A DNA stretch of 62,063 nt, taken from the NCBI GenBank assembly GCA_937944485.1, contig CALDYU010000009.1, positions 1-62,063 on the forward strand, in the 5' to 3' direction. Below, in pieces: positions 53,922 through 62,063 of this stretch. The notes beneath the pieces were generated by a model. It was not told the origin of the DNA. It did not search any database and was given only the letters and a program-made list of their open reading frames with translations. Positions within the stretch are counted from its first letter, which is position 1; each line of letters opens with the position of its first letter. A program made the position numbers and the translations under genes. This DNA comes from an uncultured Flavobacteriaceae bacterium (GTDB lineage Bacteria > Bacteroidota > Bacteroidia > Flavobacteriales > Flavobacteriaceae).

Positions 53922-54073
53922 GACTAAATTACTTTAAATAAAACTTCAGTAATTCCTTCTGCACCTTTATCCTTTCGAGGTATCGAAAATTCAGCGTAGG
54001 AGAGAAATCATCCTCGTAGAAGCGCAAAATTAATAAATATTTTAATTAATCATAAGCCTATTCAACAACTGTT

Positions 54074-54457
54074 TTATTTATCCGTTTTATGTGATAAGGC
54101 CGAGACTTGGAGCTCCAATCTCTTTAATTCTCTCAAAATATCATTCTTATCCATTTGCAACCAAATATATAATTTCATCATTCCCATGAAAATCATACAA
54201 AGAAAACCTGCAGAAGCCCACTTTATAAGATCATTGGTGGCCTCAGCGTTTATAAATTGTATCAGGCAAAAAACAAAAACAACAAAAACCAACATATGTA
54301 TAATCGTTATTAGCGAGGCCAACCACCCCGTTCTACCCTTATGAACTTCTCCTAATTTTTGTAATAGATTCTGTTCACCCAACTCATCATAAAATTTTGA
54401 TTCTTCAGCACTTAAAGCCTCCTTTATAAGTTCGTCTATTTTTTCTTCTTTTTTCAT
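54074..54457 (-). CDS. Small two-helix membrane protein, probable sigma-factor partner (DUF6768-like)
   Basis: This is a 127-residue protein with a charged N terminus (MKKEEKIDELIKEALSAEE), two helices (about 45-70 and 78-102), then a coiled C-terminal stretch (RELKRLELQVSALSHK). It lies 38 bases after the ECF sigma factor gene on the same strand. Position and shape suggest a membrane partner or anti-sigma-like protein, of the DUF6768 type in flavobacteria. No zinc-binding anti-sigma motif (HxxxCxxC) is present. Function is inferred from position. Confidence 0.7.
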   Translation of the reverse strand: MKKEEKIDELIKEALSAEESKFYDELGEQNLLQKLGEVHKGRTGWLASLITIIHMLVFVVFVFCLIQFINAEATNDLIKWASAGFLCMIFMGMMKLYIWLQMDKNDILRELKRLELQVSALSHKTDK

Positions 54458-54495
54458 CTTATATTTTATTGTATTCTCAACAAGTCAAGAATCTG

Positions 54496-55035
54496 TTAGT
54501 ATTCTTTTAATAATATTTTTAATTTTTCTCTAGCATGGAACAATCTTGATTTTACAGTACCTAACGAAATATGTAAAATGGTACTAATCTCTTTCAGCGA
54601 GTAGTTTTCAGTATAAAATAAACGAATCACTACTTGTTGATCTTTCGTCAAAGATTGTATAGCTTGAAGCATCCTTTTGATGTTTAAACCCTTATTCCCT
54701 AAATCTTCTATACCATTGGTTGTATCATAATACGCCTGCAATTTCACCAATTCCCTTTTTTCCTTTTGAATATAATTCAAAGTCCTACGGGTTACAATTC
54801 GAAACGCCCAACTGCCGAAAAGATTGGGGTTTTTCAGGCCATGTATTTTCTTAGTAATAATATGCCAACTATCTTGAACTATATCTTTAGAAGCCTCAAT
54901 GTCATGCGTATATCCATATGAATATTTGCACAACTTAGTATGGTATCTATTCACTAAAAGCCCAAATGCTTTTTCGTTACCAGAGCGATACTGCAAAACT
55001 AAAAGTCCGTCAAAGATTTTACTAGAGTCGTTCAT
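54496..55035 (-). CDS. ECF-type RNA polymerase sigma factor
   Basis: This is a 179-residue group 4 sigma factor. Region 2 has NRYHTKLCKYSYGYTHDIEASKDIVQD, starting near residue 28, with LFGSWAFRIVTRRTLNYI for promoter melting. Region 4 has VIRLFYTENYSLKEIS and LHISLGTVKSRLFHAREKLK, the DNA-binding helix-turn-helix (about 141-171). It directs a subset of genes in response to an unknown signal and probably controls its own operon with the small membrane protein downstream. Confidence 0.93.
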   Translation of the reverse strand: MNDSSKIFDGLLVLQYRSGNEKAFGLLVNRYHTKLCKYSYGYTHDIEASKDIVQDSWHIITKKIHGLKNPNLFGSWAFRIVTRRTLNYIQKEKRELVKLQAYYDTTNGIEDLGNKGLNIKRMLQAIQSLTKDQQVVIRLFYTENYSLKEISTILHISLGTVKSRLFHAREKLKILLKEY

Positions 55036-55138
55036 AAGCTACTATTATAAAGACAACCAGTAATTGAAAAGGTTCATTTTTTTCCTTAAAATAATGTTAT
55101 TCCTTTTAAAGTTAGCGGAATAAATACAATCCAATTCC

Positions 55139-55146
55139 TATTTTTG
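55139..55146 (+). promoter_or_regulatory. -7 box (TATTTTTG) directly before rlmD
   Basis: TATTTTTG matches TAnnTTTG and ends 4 bases before the ATG at 55151, as at 5346, 22145 and 50447. Confidence 0.5.
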
Positions 55147-55150
55147 CCCA

Positions 55151-56560
55151 ATGCGCAAAAAGAAGAGAAGGCAAGTCTTTGAAAACATTGAAGTAATTGA
55201 TGCTGGGGCAAAAGGTAAAACTATTGGAAAAGCTCCTGATGGAAGAGTAATTTTCTTGACCAATACTGTACCCGGTGATATTGTGGATATTCAAACCACG
55301 AAAAAACGAAAAAGCTATTTTGAGGGTAAAGCCATACATTTTCATACACTTTCTGATAAGCGCGTAACACCTCAATGTCAACATTTTGGCACCTGTGGCG
55401 GGTGTAAATGGCAGCATATGAATTATGAATATCAATTGTTTTATAAGCAACAAGAGGTCGTAAACAATCTTCAACGCATTGGACATCTTGAATTGCCTAA
55501 AGTTTCACCTATTCTAGGTGCTGAAAAGCAATATTTTTATCGTAATAAGATGGAATTTTCTTTTTCGGATAGCCGATGGCTGAGTTTAGAAGAACTGCAA
55601 TCTGACCAGATTTTCGAGGATAAAAACGCCTTAGGATTCCATATACCCGGCATGTGGGACAAAATTTTAGACATTAAAAAATGTCACCTACAAGCCGACC
55701 CTTCGAACAGTATTAGAATAGCAACCAAAGAATTTGCTGCAAAAAACGGCATCACTTTTTTCAATCCAAGAAATCAGCATGGAACGCTTCGTACCTTAAT
55801 GATACGCACTTCATCAACAGGTGAAATAATGGTATTGGTACAGTTCTTTGAAGATGAAAAGAAAAAACGTGAATTATTACTAAATCATTTGCACTCAACT
55901 TTTCCTGAAATTACTTCACTTCTTTATGTCATCAACTCAAAACAAAATGATACTATATATGATCAAGAGGTGATATGCTTTTCGGGACGTGATCATATAT
56001 ATGAGGTGATGGAAGGTTTGAAATTTAAAATCAACGCCAAATCGTTTTACCAAACCAATTCTGAACAAGCATACGAATTGTATAAGCTTACTAGAGATTT
56101 TGCGGATTTAACGGGGGAAGAACTGGTTTATGACCTCTATACAGGAACAGGTACTATAGCTCAGTTTGTTGCCAAAAAAGCTAAAAAAGTAATTGGTATT
56201 GAATCGGTACCTGAGGCCATTCATGATGCCAAAGAAAATGCTATCAATAACAAAATCGAAAATGTTGACTTTTTTGTAGGCGATATGAAAAATGTTTTCA
56301 ATGAAGAATTTATAGCTATTAATGGCACTCCAGATATTATTATTACGGACCCCCCAAGAGATGGCATGCATAAAGACGTGGTACAACAAATACTAAATAT
56401 AGCACCTGAAAAAGTGGTTTATGTAAGTTGCAACAGTGCAACTCAAGCTAGGGATTTAGCATTGATGAAAGAAATTTATAAGGTATCCAAAGTGCAACCC
56501 GTTGACATGTTCCCCCAAACGCACCATGTTGAAAATATCGTACTTTTAGAAAAGCGATAA
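55151..56560 (+). CDS. rlmD: 23S rRNA (uracil-5-)-methyltransferase RlmD-like
   Basis: This is a 469-residue protein. A TRAM domain (about 10-65) is followed by an iron-sulfur site with Cys76, Cys82 and Cys85 and a further Cys near 177 (KKCHLQ). The methyltransferase domain has YDLYTGTGTIAQF and IITDPPRDGMH, and the catalytic Cys is in VYVSCNSATQARDL. It makes m5U in 23S rRNA; RlmCD-type enzymes methylate two sites, so the exact uridine is not known. It starts an apparent operon with two flavobacterial DUF genes. Confidence 0.92.
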   Translation: MRKKKRRQVFENIEVIDAGAKGKTIGKAPDGRVIFLTNTVPGDIVDIQTTKKRKSYFEGKAIHFHTLSDKRVTPQCQHFGTCGGCKWQHMNYEYQLFYKQQEVVNNLQRIGHLELPKVSPILGAEKQYFYRNKMEFSFSDSRWLSLEELQSDQIFEDKNALGFHIPGMWDKILDIKKCHLQADPSNSIRIATKEFAAKNGITFFNPRNQHGTLRTLMIRTSSTGEIMVLVQFFEDEKKKRELLLNHLHSTFPEITSLLYVINSKQNDTIYDQEVICFSGRDHIYEVMEGLKFKINAKSFYQTNSEQAYELYKLTRDFADLTGEELVYDLYTGTGTIAQFVAKKAKKVIGIESVPEAIHDAKENAINNKIENVDFFVGDMKNVFNEEFIAINGTPDIIITDPPRDGMHKDVVQQILNIAPEKVVYVSCNSATQARDLALMKEIYKVSKVQPVDMFPQTHHVENIVLLEKR

Positions 56561-56564
56561 ATCT

Positions 56565-57080
56565 ATGAGAAAGCTTAAAATTCTTTTCCTTTTTGCAATA
56601 ATGTTATTTTCTTTTTCCGCTTGTGAAAAAGATGATATTTGTGTTGATGCTGATACCGCGTTATTAATTATTCGTTTTTATGATGCTGAGAATCCAACTG
56701 CTTTTAAAGCTGTACCGAACCTACGTGTTATTGGTGTCGGCAACGGCTCTCCGGTAGATACTTTTGTAGATCGTTCGAGCACGCTCGATTCAATTGGCAT
56801 ACCACTAATTACAAATACTTCATTATCATCGTTTGACTTTATTATTAATTCAGGAGATGATGAAGATGCGATGGAAACTGGAAACATAGATACTATCACA
56901 TTTAATTACGAAGTCAAAGAAAGTTTTGAATCTCGAGCATGCGGTTTTGTAGCAGTTTATGAAAACCTAAATTCTAATTTCATAACTAATTCTGAAGATT
57001 GGATTCAAAGTATAGAAGTTGTAAAAACGATTGTACAAACCGAAGAAACAGTAACAGCCCATGTTAAAGTATTTCATTAA
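56565..57080 (+). CDS. DUF6452-like lipoprotein
   Basis: This is a 171-residue lipoprotein with the signal ending in FSAC (Cys20). CVDADTALLIIRFYD (about 26-40) and RACGFVAVYENL are its best preserved parts, which I link to DUF6452, a Bacteroidota family. The start is 4 bases after rlmD and the end overlaps the next gene by 20 bases, so the three form one operon. The combination of rlmD with an exported lipoprotein is probably a conserved neighbourhood and not a functional pair. Confidence 0.75.
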   Translation: MRKLKILFLFAIMLFSFSACEKDDICVDADTALLIIRFYDAENPTAFKAVPNLRVIGVGNGSPVDTFVDRSSTLDSIGIPLITNTSLSSFDFIINSGDDEDAMETGNIDTITFNYEVKESFESRACGFVAVYENLNSNFITNSEDWIQSIEVVKTIVQTEETVTAHVKVFH

Positions 57081-57831
57081 GATCTGTTTTGCTTGTTGTT
57101 TCTTTTTAGGAAATGCGCAAAATAAACCCATAGATACAAAACCTAAAGACACCATAGTTTATAAACAAGCCTATGGATTGCGTGTAGGCGTTGATTTAAG
57201 TAGACCGGTCACGTCAGTTTTTAAAGATAATTATACAGGGCTTGAATTTGTAGGAGACTATAGAATTAGTCAAAAATACTACCTCGCTGCTGAGTTAGGC
57301 AATGAAAATTTAACTCGTCAAGAAGATTTATATGAGTTCAATACCACTGGTAGCTATATTAAATTAGGAATAGATTATAATACCTATTCCAACTGGTACG
57401 GAGAACAAAATTTGATCTATGTTGGAGGACGTTATGCCTTTAGCACCTTCAGTCATACCCTAAATAATAATCAAATCTTCAATAGCAATCGCTATTGGAG
57501 CCCTGATGGTTTTGCTGAAGGAATTACCGCACCTGCTGAATATAATAACAGAAGTGCTTCTTGGTTAGAGTTTGTAATGGGGATTAAAACAGAATTATTC
57601 GCTAATATTTATTTGGGAGGTAGTGTTCGTTTAGGAGCTTTAATTACCCGTTCTAAAATAGAAGACGGAGCATTTAACGATCTTTTCATTCCTGGATTCA
57701 ATAAAGTTACGGATGCCAGTATTTTCGGAGTTGGGTATAATTTTTCAGTTTCTTATTTCGTACCGCTATACAAGAAAGCCAAAAAAATCAAAAAAGAAAA
57801 AAGTGCTCCAGTTTTAGAAACAGCAAACTAA
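57061..57831 (+). CDS. DUF6048-like outer-membrane beta-barrel protein
   Basis: This is a 256-residue protein with a signal peptide ending near GNAQ (residues 17-20). Many alternating strands, such as YGLRVGVDLSRPV and YNTYSNWYGEQNLIYVGGRYAF, and a Lys-rich tail after YFVPLYKKAK suggest an outer-membrane barrel of the DUF6048 family. It overlaps the upstream lipoprotein gene by 20 bases. The pair may form a lipoprotein-barrel complex, which is inference. It ends one base before the convergent RNA methyltransferase gene. Confidence 0.75.
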   Translation: MLKYFIKICFACCFFLGNAQNKPIDTKPKDTIVYKQAYGLRVGVDLSRPVTSVFKDNYTGLEFVGDYRISQKYYLAAELGNENLTRQEDLYEFNTTGSYIKLGIDYNTYSNWYGEQNLIYVGGRYAFSTFSHTLNNNQIFNSNRYWSPDGFAEGITAPAEYNNRSASWLEFVMGIKTELFANIYLGGSVRLGALITRSKIEDGAFNDLFIPGFNKVTDASIFGVGYNFSVSYFVPLYKKAKKIKKEKSAPVLETAN

Positions 57832-57832
57832 A

Positions 57833-59023
57833 TTACTCGCGCGTTTCTTTTTGAAATTTCCTCTTTTTACTACCTTCATACATCACATATTTCACGAAAC
57901 GAGATTCTAAATGACTATTAAAAACCTTTATTTTTCGTGAAGGTCTTAAACCAACAAACTTCAACGCCTCTAAATTCGAAGTAATAAACCAAGCTTCAGT
58001 GCCTGGATATTCTTGCTTTAAAGTATCACCAATCTCTTGGTAAAAAGTTTCAACATCGAAATCAGATTCTAACTCGCTTCTATCTAATCGCTCACCGTAT
58101 GGCGGATTAAAAACCATGTGCAGTTTTCCATCCATTGGTTTTTTCGTATCAAAAAAGTTTTTCCGCTCAACCGTTATATAGTCAGAAAGATTCGCATTTT
58201 CAATATTGTCTTTGGCCTTTCTAATAGCAGAAGGTGCTTTATCATAGCCAACAATTTTATAATGAAACTCTCTTGTTTTATTTAGCTGGCTTTCGACTAT
58301 TTTATCAAATAAAGCTTCATCAAAATCGTCCCATTTTTCAAAAGCAAATTCTTTACGATTAATATTTACAGGAATATTACATGCGATCATGGCGGCCTCT
58401 GTTAGCAGCGTACCACTACCGCACATAGGATCTATAAAATCATTCTGTCCGTCCCAGCCACTCAATAGTAACAATCCGGCAGCAAGCACCTCATTGATAG
58501 GTGCCATATTTGTGGCAATACGATATCCTCTTTGGTGTAAAGATCGTCCCGAACTATCAAGCGATACCGTACATCTATCTTTATGTAAGTGAATGTTAAT
58601 TCTTAAATCAGGGTGTTTTACATCCACACTAGGGCGCTCTCCTTCAGTATCTCTAAATTTATCAACTATAGCGTCTTTTACCTTTTGAGAAACATAAAGA
58701 GAATGCGAAAAATTATCTGATTTCACAGTAGTATCTATCGCGAAAGTAGTATCGATAGAGAGATAGTCTGTCCAGTCCATGCGATAGATATTCTTATACA
58801 ATTCACTCTCATTTGTAACCGTAAATGAATGAATGGGCTTTAAAATCTTTATTGCAGTTCGCAAGCATAGATTCGCTTTGTACATAAAACCAGTATCTCC
58901 TTCAAAAGAAACACTGCGAACCCCTTCTTTGACGAGTCCTCCACCTAGGTTTCTAATTTCCTTAGCTAGTAACTCTTCAAAACCGAATAAGGTTTTGGCT
59001 ACCATTTTAAAATTATTGTTCAT
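57833..59023 (-). CDS. THUMP-domain RNA N2-guanine methyltransferase (RlmL-like)
   Basis: This is a 396-residue protein. A THUMP/RNA-binding part (about 10-165) is followed by a Rossmann methyltransferase domain with FIDPMCGSGTLLTEAAMIA and MVFNPPYGERL, the NPPY motif of N2-guanine methyltransferases. It matches the RlmL half that makes m2G in 23S rRNA, without the RlmK half. A TATTTTTG box (59051-59044) lies 20 bases before its ATG. The gene is convergent with the DUF6048 gene. Confidence 0.9.
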   Translation of the reverse strand: MNNNFKMVAKTLFGFEELLAKEIRNLGGGLVKEGVRSVSFEGDTGFMYKANLCLRTAIKILKPIHSFTVTNESELYKNIYRMDWTDYLSIDTTFAIDTTVKSDNFSHSLYVSQKVKDAIVDKFRDTEGERPSVDVKHPDLRINIHLHKDRCTVSLDSSGRSLHQRGYRIATNMAPINEVLAAGLLLLSGWDGQNDFIDPMCGSGTLLTEAAMIACNIPVNINRKEFAFEKWDDFDEALFDKIVESQLNKTREFHYKIVGYDKAPSAIRKAKDNIENANLSDYITVERKNFFDTKKPMDGKLHMVFNPPYGERLDRSELESDFDVETFYQEIGDTLKQEYPGTEAWFITSNLEALKFVGLRPSRKIKVFNSHLESRFVKYVMYEGSKKRKFQKETRE

Positions 59024-59043
59024 CTTTTCACAACTAATTGCCG

Positions 59044-59051
59044 CAAAAATA
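59044..59051 (-). promoter_or_regulatory. -7 box (TATTTTTG) for the THUMP methyltransferase gene
   Basis: On the minus strand TATTTTTG matches TAnnTTTG and ends 20 bases before the ATG. No clear -33 TTG was found. Confidence 0.45.
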
Positions 59052-59117
59052 CAGTAATTTTATCCCGCTACTATATTTACGTAAAATGAACTTGGCAATA
59101 ATCGAACTAAAAACCAA

Positions 59118-59789
59118 ATGACCTACCTCCTTCCCATATTAGGGGTGCTATGCAGCTTTATATTCGTATGGATTTTCAAGCCTAAAAGCAAAGAAAATTT
59201 CAAATTGCTTTTGGCTTTTAGCGGAGCTTTTCTTTTAGCGCTAACTGTATTCGAATTACTGCCTTCGGCCTATGAAAATGCTAACACCAAAACGGTTGGA
59301 GTTTTTGTAATGTTAGGTATATTATTGCAAATTTTCTTGGAATTCTTTTCTAAAGGAGCGGAGCATGGTCATGTACATATCGATAGTGAAAACAGCAATT
59401 TTCCTTGGCTTTTATTCATTAGCCTTTCCATTCATGCATTTTTAGAGGGCTTTCCCATCGAAAATCATAGTACGATCATCTATGGAATTTTAATTCATAA
59501 AATACCCATAGCAATTATCTTAAGTATTTTTTTATTGGGGTCGAAAATAAAATTATTCAAAGCAATTCTTTTTATTCTACTTTTCGCAGTAATGACTCCT
59601 TTAGGTAGTTTTATAGCCAATACGTCAGATACTATGAGCAACTATTATGCACCAATTACAGCATTGGTTATTGGCGTATTCTTGCACATTTCCACTGTCA
59701 TTCTTTTTGAAAGTTCAGAAGGGCATAAATTCAATCTACGTAAACTTCTTGTTATAATTATGGGAATTAGTATGGCCTATTTATTATAA
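59118..59789 (+). CDS. ZIP-family metal transporter
   Basis: This is a 223-residue membrane protein with about seven or eight helices. Helix four has SIHAFLEGFPIENH and helix five HKIPIAIILSIFL, where the His and Glu residues form the metal path of ZIP transporters. A His-rich loop GAEHGHVHIDSEN (about 72-84) sits between helices three and four. It probably brings Zn, Fe or Mn into the cytoplasm. The gene is divergent from the THUMP methyltransferase gene. Confidence 0.88.
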   Translation: MTYLLPILGVLCSFIFVWIFKPKSKENFKLLLAFSGAFLLALTVFELLPSAYENANTKTVGVFVMLGILLQIFLEFFSKGAEHGHVHIDSENSNFPWLLFISLSIHAFLEGFPIENHSTIIYGILIHKIPIAIILSIFLLGSKIKLFKAILFILLFAVMTPLGSFIANTSDTMSNYYAPITALVIGVFLHISTVILFESSEGHKFNLRKLLVIIMGISMAYLL

Positions 59790-59844
59790 TATTTAATAAA
59801 GAAGAATTAAAAATTACGTCATGAATTTTAGACGTTTTTGAAAA

Positions 59845-60477
59845 CTAAACAACGTAATAGTACATCATTAACCAATGACTAAATGCTCCACCAAGTACAA
59901 AAAGGTGCCAAATAAAATGATTGTAAGGAATTCTTCGAACTGCATAAAAAATAGCTCCAATAGTATAAAAAGCCCCACCAAGGAATAGTAATCGTATGCC
60001 TTCGCCCGAGACACTTTCTACAACAATATCAAAATAATAAATAACCAGCCAACCCATTCCGAGGTATAAGGCCAACGAGACTATTTCGAATTTTCCAGTA
60101 AAGAAAAGCTTAAGTGAAGTTCCTAAAAATGCAATTCCCCAAATAATATAAAAAATATTCCAACCTACTCCTTGAATAAGGGCAATTAAACATACGGGAG
60201 TATAAGTACCCGCTATGAGAAAGTAAATGCTTATGTGATCTGCAATTCGAAGCTTTCTTTTTAGTTCAGGCTTTTTGAAATAATGATACAAACATGAAGC
60301 TAAAAACATAGCAATGAAGGTCAAGCTATAAACTGCAATACTGAAAGTAGCATATGGGGTTTTGCCTATATTTTTATCTAACAAAAGAAACAAACCAAAA
60401 ATGCCAAAAATTGCTCCAATGGCATGACTAATGGTATTAAGTAATTCTTCCCTTTGAACTGCATTATTCTTTTTCAC
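59845..60477 (-). CDS. Hemolysin III/PAQR-family membrane protein
   Basis: This is a 210-residue protein with a GTG start at 60477 and seven hydrophobic segments. EELLNTISHAIGAIFGI near the N terminus, CLYHYFKKPELKRKLRIADHISIYFLIAG (read in part), and the C-terminal HFIWHLFVLGGAFSHW carry the His, Asp and Ser residues of the PAQR zinc site. The family (TrhA in bacteria) is linked to membrane lipid homeostasis. It starts 20 bases after the amidohydrolase gene upstream and is probably co-transcribed with it. Confidence 0.88.
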   Translation of the reverse strand: MKKNNAVQREELLNTISHAIGAIFGIFGLFLLLDKNIGKTPYATFSIAVYSLTFIAMFLASCLYHYFKKPELKRKLRIADHISIYFLIAGTYTPVCLIALIQGVGWNIFYIIWGIAFLGTSLKLFFTGKFEIVSLALYLGMGWLVIYYFDIVVESVSGEGIRLLFLGGAFYTIGAIFYAVRRIPYNHFIWHLFVLGGAFSHWLMMYYYVV

Positions 60478-60497
60478 TACATCACCGACTAGTTGTT

Positions 60498-61835
60498 CTA
60501 TTTGTATTGTTTACCGTGTTTGATAACCATATCAACATCTTCTAGTAGATTGATATAGCGGAGCACATCACCCTTAACTGCTATAATATCGGCGTACTTC
60601 CCCGGTGTAACTGTACCCACTTCATCAGCGACACCCATCCAGAGCGCCGGCCAATACGTAGCTGCTCGTATGGCATACATGGGGTCAATACCAAATTCAT
60701 TAACCCAAACATCTAGTTCGTTCCAGGTAGATTGACTGTGAAATTTCATGGGAATACCACTATCCGTTCCGATCATGAGAACCACACCAGCATCTAAAAG
60801 TTGTTTGATTTTAGTTTCAAGGGTTGGTTTTCTTGAAGGAGTTAATTGAAAATAGGGTAATCTATCAGGATGAGCAATACTTTTTTTGATATCTGTAATC
60901 ACTGAGTCAGGAAGCCCCAAGTGCCAAGAATCATTATCTAATTTCTCGGGATTATCACGCACATATTCATAATTATAGAGTCCTTCTACGGTAGGACACC
61001 AAAAGAGAGGCCCTTGACTCATGTCTGCTGTTCGTTCCGTAATCATTTTCATAATATCATCAGGGTAACGTGGCGCAGAAGACAAACCTGTATGCTCAAA
61101 GCAATCTGCACCGTATCGAAGACCCATTCGAATTTCTTCAGGTCGATGGCTATGCGCAACTACTTTTAATTTATATTTATGTGCTTCTTCAATAACTGCT
61201 TTAAATTCATCAGCAGTCATTTGATCCTGATCTACAACTTTAATAACATCAACTCCAGCCTTAGCTAACTTTCTAACTTTTTTTCGAGCATCTTCAATGC
61301 CATTAATCCCCCAACGAAAAGCTTCCGTGCCTGGGTAAGGCTTTTTTTGAATAAAAGGACCAGAAACATATAGTGTTGCTCCTGGAATTTCACCATTATT
61401 TATCGCATCACGAACGGCAATACTTTCTTTTAGCGGTGCCCCTAAATCTCTAGCACTTGTAACTCCCGCCATTAATAACTGCCTTGCCGATGCGGGCATA
61501 ATTACATCTTCAAATAGTGGCGGATATGTTTTATCCCAGTATGTATAATCAGAATGTCCCGTAATCATAGTATGTACATGCATATCCCATAAGCCGGGTA
61601 AAACCGTCATTCCCTCAGTAGAGATTACTTTGGCACTTTTAGGTATTTCTACAGTACCTATGGTTCCGACAGTTTTAATTTTTTCTCCTTCAATTATCAC
61701 AACACTGTTACGAATAGGAGTTCCGCCAAAACCATCAATTAATGTACCACCGACCAGCGCTTTTGTATTGCTTTCTTGAGCCAGAAGTATCGAATTAAAT
61801 AGAAGAAAAAGTATTGGAAGTAGTGCTTTTTGCAT
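60498..61835 (-). CDS. Secreted amidohydrolase (imidazolonepropionase-like)
   Basis: This is a 445-residue protein with a signal peptide ending near LLAQ (residues 16-19). The metal-binding motifs are complete: MHVHTM following GLWD (His-x-His), AHSHRPEEI, HTGLSS and IGTDSG with the catalytic Asp. Unlike the pair at 6.5-10.9 kb it has one intact module. Amidohydrolases of this type act on cyclic amides, dipeptides or organophosphates; the substrate cannot be named. It is the first gene on the minus strand after the rRNA terminator. Confidence 0.88.
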   Translation of the reverse strand: MQKALLPILFLLFNSILLAQESNTKALVGGTLIDGFGGTPIRNSVVIIEGEKIKTVGTIGTVEIPKSAKVISTEGMTVLPGLWDMHVHTMITGHSDYTYWDKTYPPLFEDVIMPASARQLLMAGVTSARDLGAPLKESIAVRDAINNGEIPGATLYVSGPFIQKKPYPGTEAFRWGINGIEDARKKVRKLAKAGVDVIKVVDQDQMTADEFKAVIEEAHKYKLKVVAHSHRPEEIRMGLRYGADCFEHTGLSSAPRYPDDIMKMITERTADMSQGPLFWCPTVEGLYNYEYVRDNPEKLDNDSWHLGLPDSVITDIKKSIAHPDRLPYFQLTPSRKPTLETKIKQLLDAGVVLMIGTDSGIPMKFHSQSTWNELDVWVNEFGIDPMYAIRAATYWPALWMGVADEVGTVTPGKYADIIAVKGDVLRYINLLEDVDMVIKHGKQYK

Positions 61836-61923
61836 AGTATTAATTTATTTTATCTAAATATACTAAAAAGCGGTATTCAATAATTAGGTTACTTCATTAA
61901 GCCTGTTTACCCTATTATCATAC

Positions 61924-61960
61924 ATAAAAAAAGGTCCTTCATATTTCTATGAAGGACCTC
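61924..61960 (-). terminator. Rho-independent terminator of the rRNA operon
   Basis: On the minus strand AGGTCCTTCAT pairs with ATGAAGGACCT across AGAAAT, with a T-run after it. It lies just past the 3' end of the 5S rRNA gene. Confidence 0.9.
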
Positions 61961-61966
61961 AAAGAA

Positions 61967-62063
61967 GGCGGCTACCTACTCTCCCACTTGGTGTAGCAGT
62001 ACCATCGGCGCAGACGGGCTTAACTTCCCTGTTCGGAATGGTAAGGGGTGTGCCCCGTCGCCA
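61967..62063 (-). rRNA. rrf: 5S ribosomal RNA (partial, 5' end outside the window)
   Basis: The minus strand reads CCATTCCGAACAGGGAAG, GCGCCGATGGTACTGC and GGGAGAGTAGGTAGCCGCC, the conserved core and 3' end of bacterial 5S rRNA. About 97 of about 110 bases are inside the window. The 23S and 16S genes should lie beyond the right edge, upstream of this gene on the minus strand. Confidence 0.95.

Overview
The window is a 62 kb stretch of chromosome from a member of the Bacteroidota, most likely a marine Flavobacteriaceae. The evidence is a low-GC genome, the gliding lipoprotein GldI, promoters of the Bacteroidota type (TAnnTTTG with an upstream TTG or TTTG), few Shine-Dalgarno sites, many lipoproteins, and a run of flavobacterial families (OstA-like protein, DUF3810, DUF349 repeats, DUF368, CCC-motif membrane proteins). 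The genus cannot be fixed from the sequence alone. Almost everything is chromosomal core; no insertion sequence, prophage, tRNA gene or CRISPR array was seen.

Layout. 0-5.3 kb: the end of an NrnA-type nuclease gene, gldI, a cyclophilin-FKBP fusion lipoprotein, a GH5 glucanase lipoprotein and the dipeptidase PepD. 5.3-11 kb: a DUF3810 membrane metallopeptidase and two secreted amidohydrolase-family proteins in which one complete and two degenerate hydrolase modules can be seen. 11-14 kb: the one accessory-looking region, with small secreted or membrane proteins separated by two related, strongly inverted-repeat elements that resemble integron attC sites. 14-21.3 kb: a molybdenum cofactor cluster (xdhC-like, moaA, moeA, a TauE/SafE permease, moeB with rhodanese, mobA, moaC, moaE, moaD), without mogA/moaB or a molybdate transporter. 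22-27.8 kb: an RNA methyltransferase, the RelA/SpoT enzyme, a Fur-family regulator, purA and a Crp-like regulator.

28-39.3 kb: assorted enzymes (quinone-reductase-like, DUF1569, GNAT, GH109-like oxidoreductase), then OstA-like protein, a class III aminotransferase, a TPR protein, two tandem DUF368 permeases and aroE. 39.4-44 kb: a DUF349 protein converging on rny, with a 6S-like RNA between rny and zapA and a coiled-coil gene upstream of zapA. 44-57.8 kb: an M23 peptidase with a TonB-dependent receptor, a cysteine desulfurase, an Smr protein, small CCC-motif membrane proteins, rocD, an ECF sigma factor with a small membrane partner, and rlmD with two flavobacterial DUF genes. 57.8-62 kb: a THUMP RNA methyltransferase, a ZIP transporter, a PAQR protein, a secreted amidohydrolase, and the 3' part of a 5S rRNA gene on the minus strand. 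That last feature places an rRNA operon just beyond the right edge.

Themes are envelope biogenesis (OstA, DUF368, M23, GldI), RNA modification and turnover (three methyltransferases, RNase Y, NrnA, 6S-like RNA), and the stringent response beside purine synthesis. The most interesting non-coding signals are the attC-like pair at 12.4-13.4 kb, the 6S-like RNA with two competing pairings, and four genes whose -7 box ends 4-5 nt before the ATG, which predicts leaderless mRNAs.
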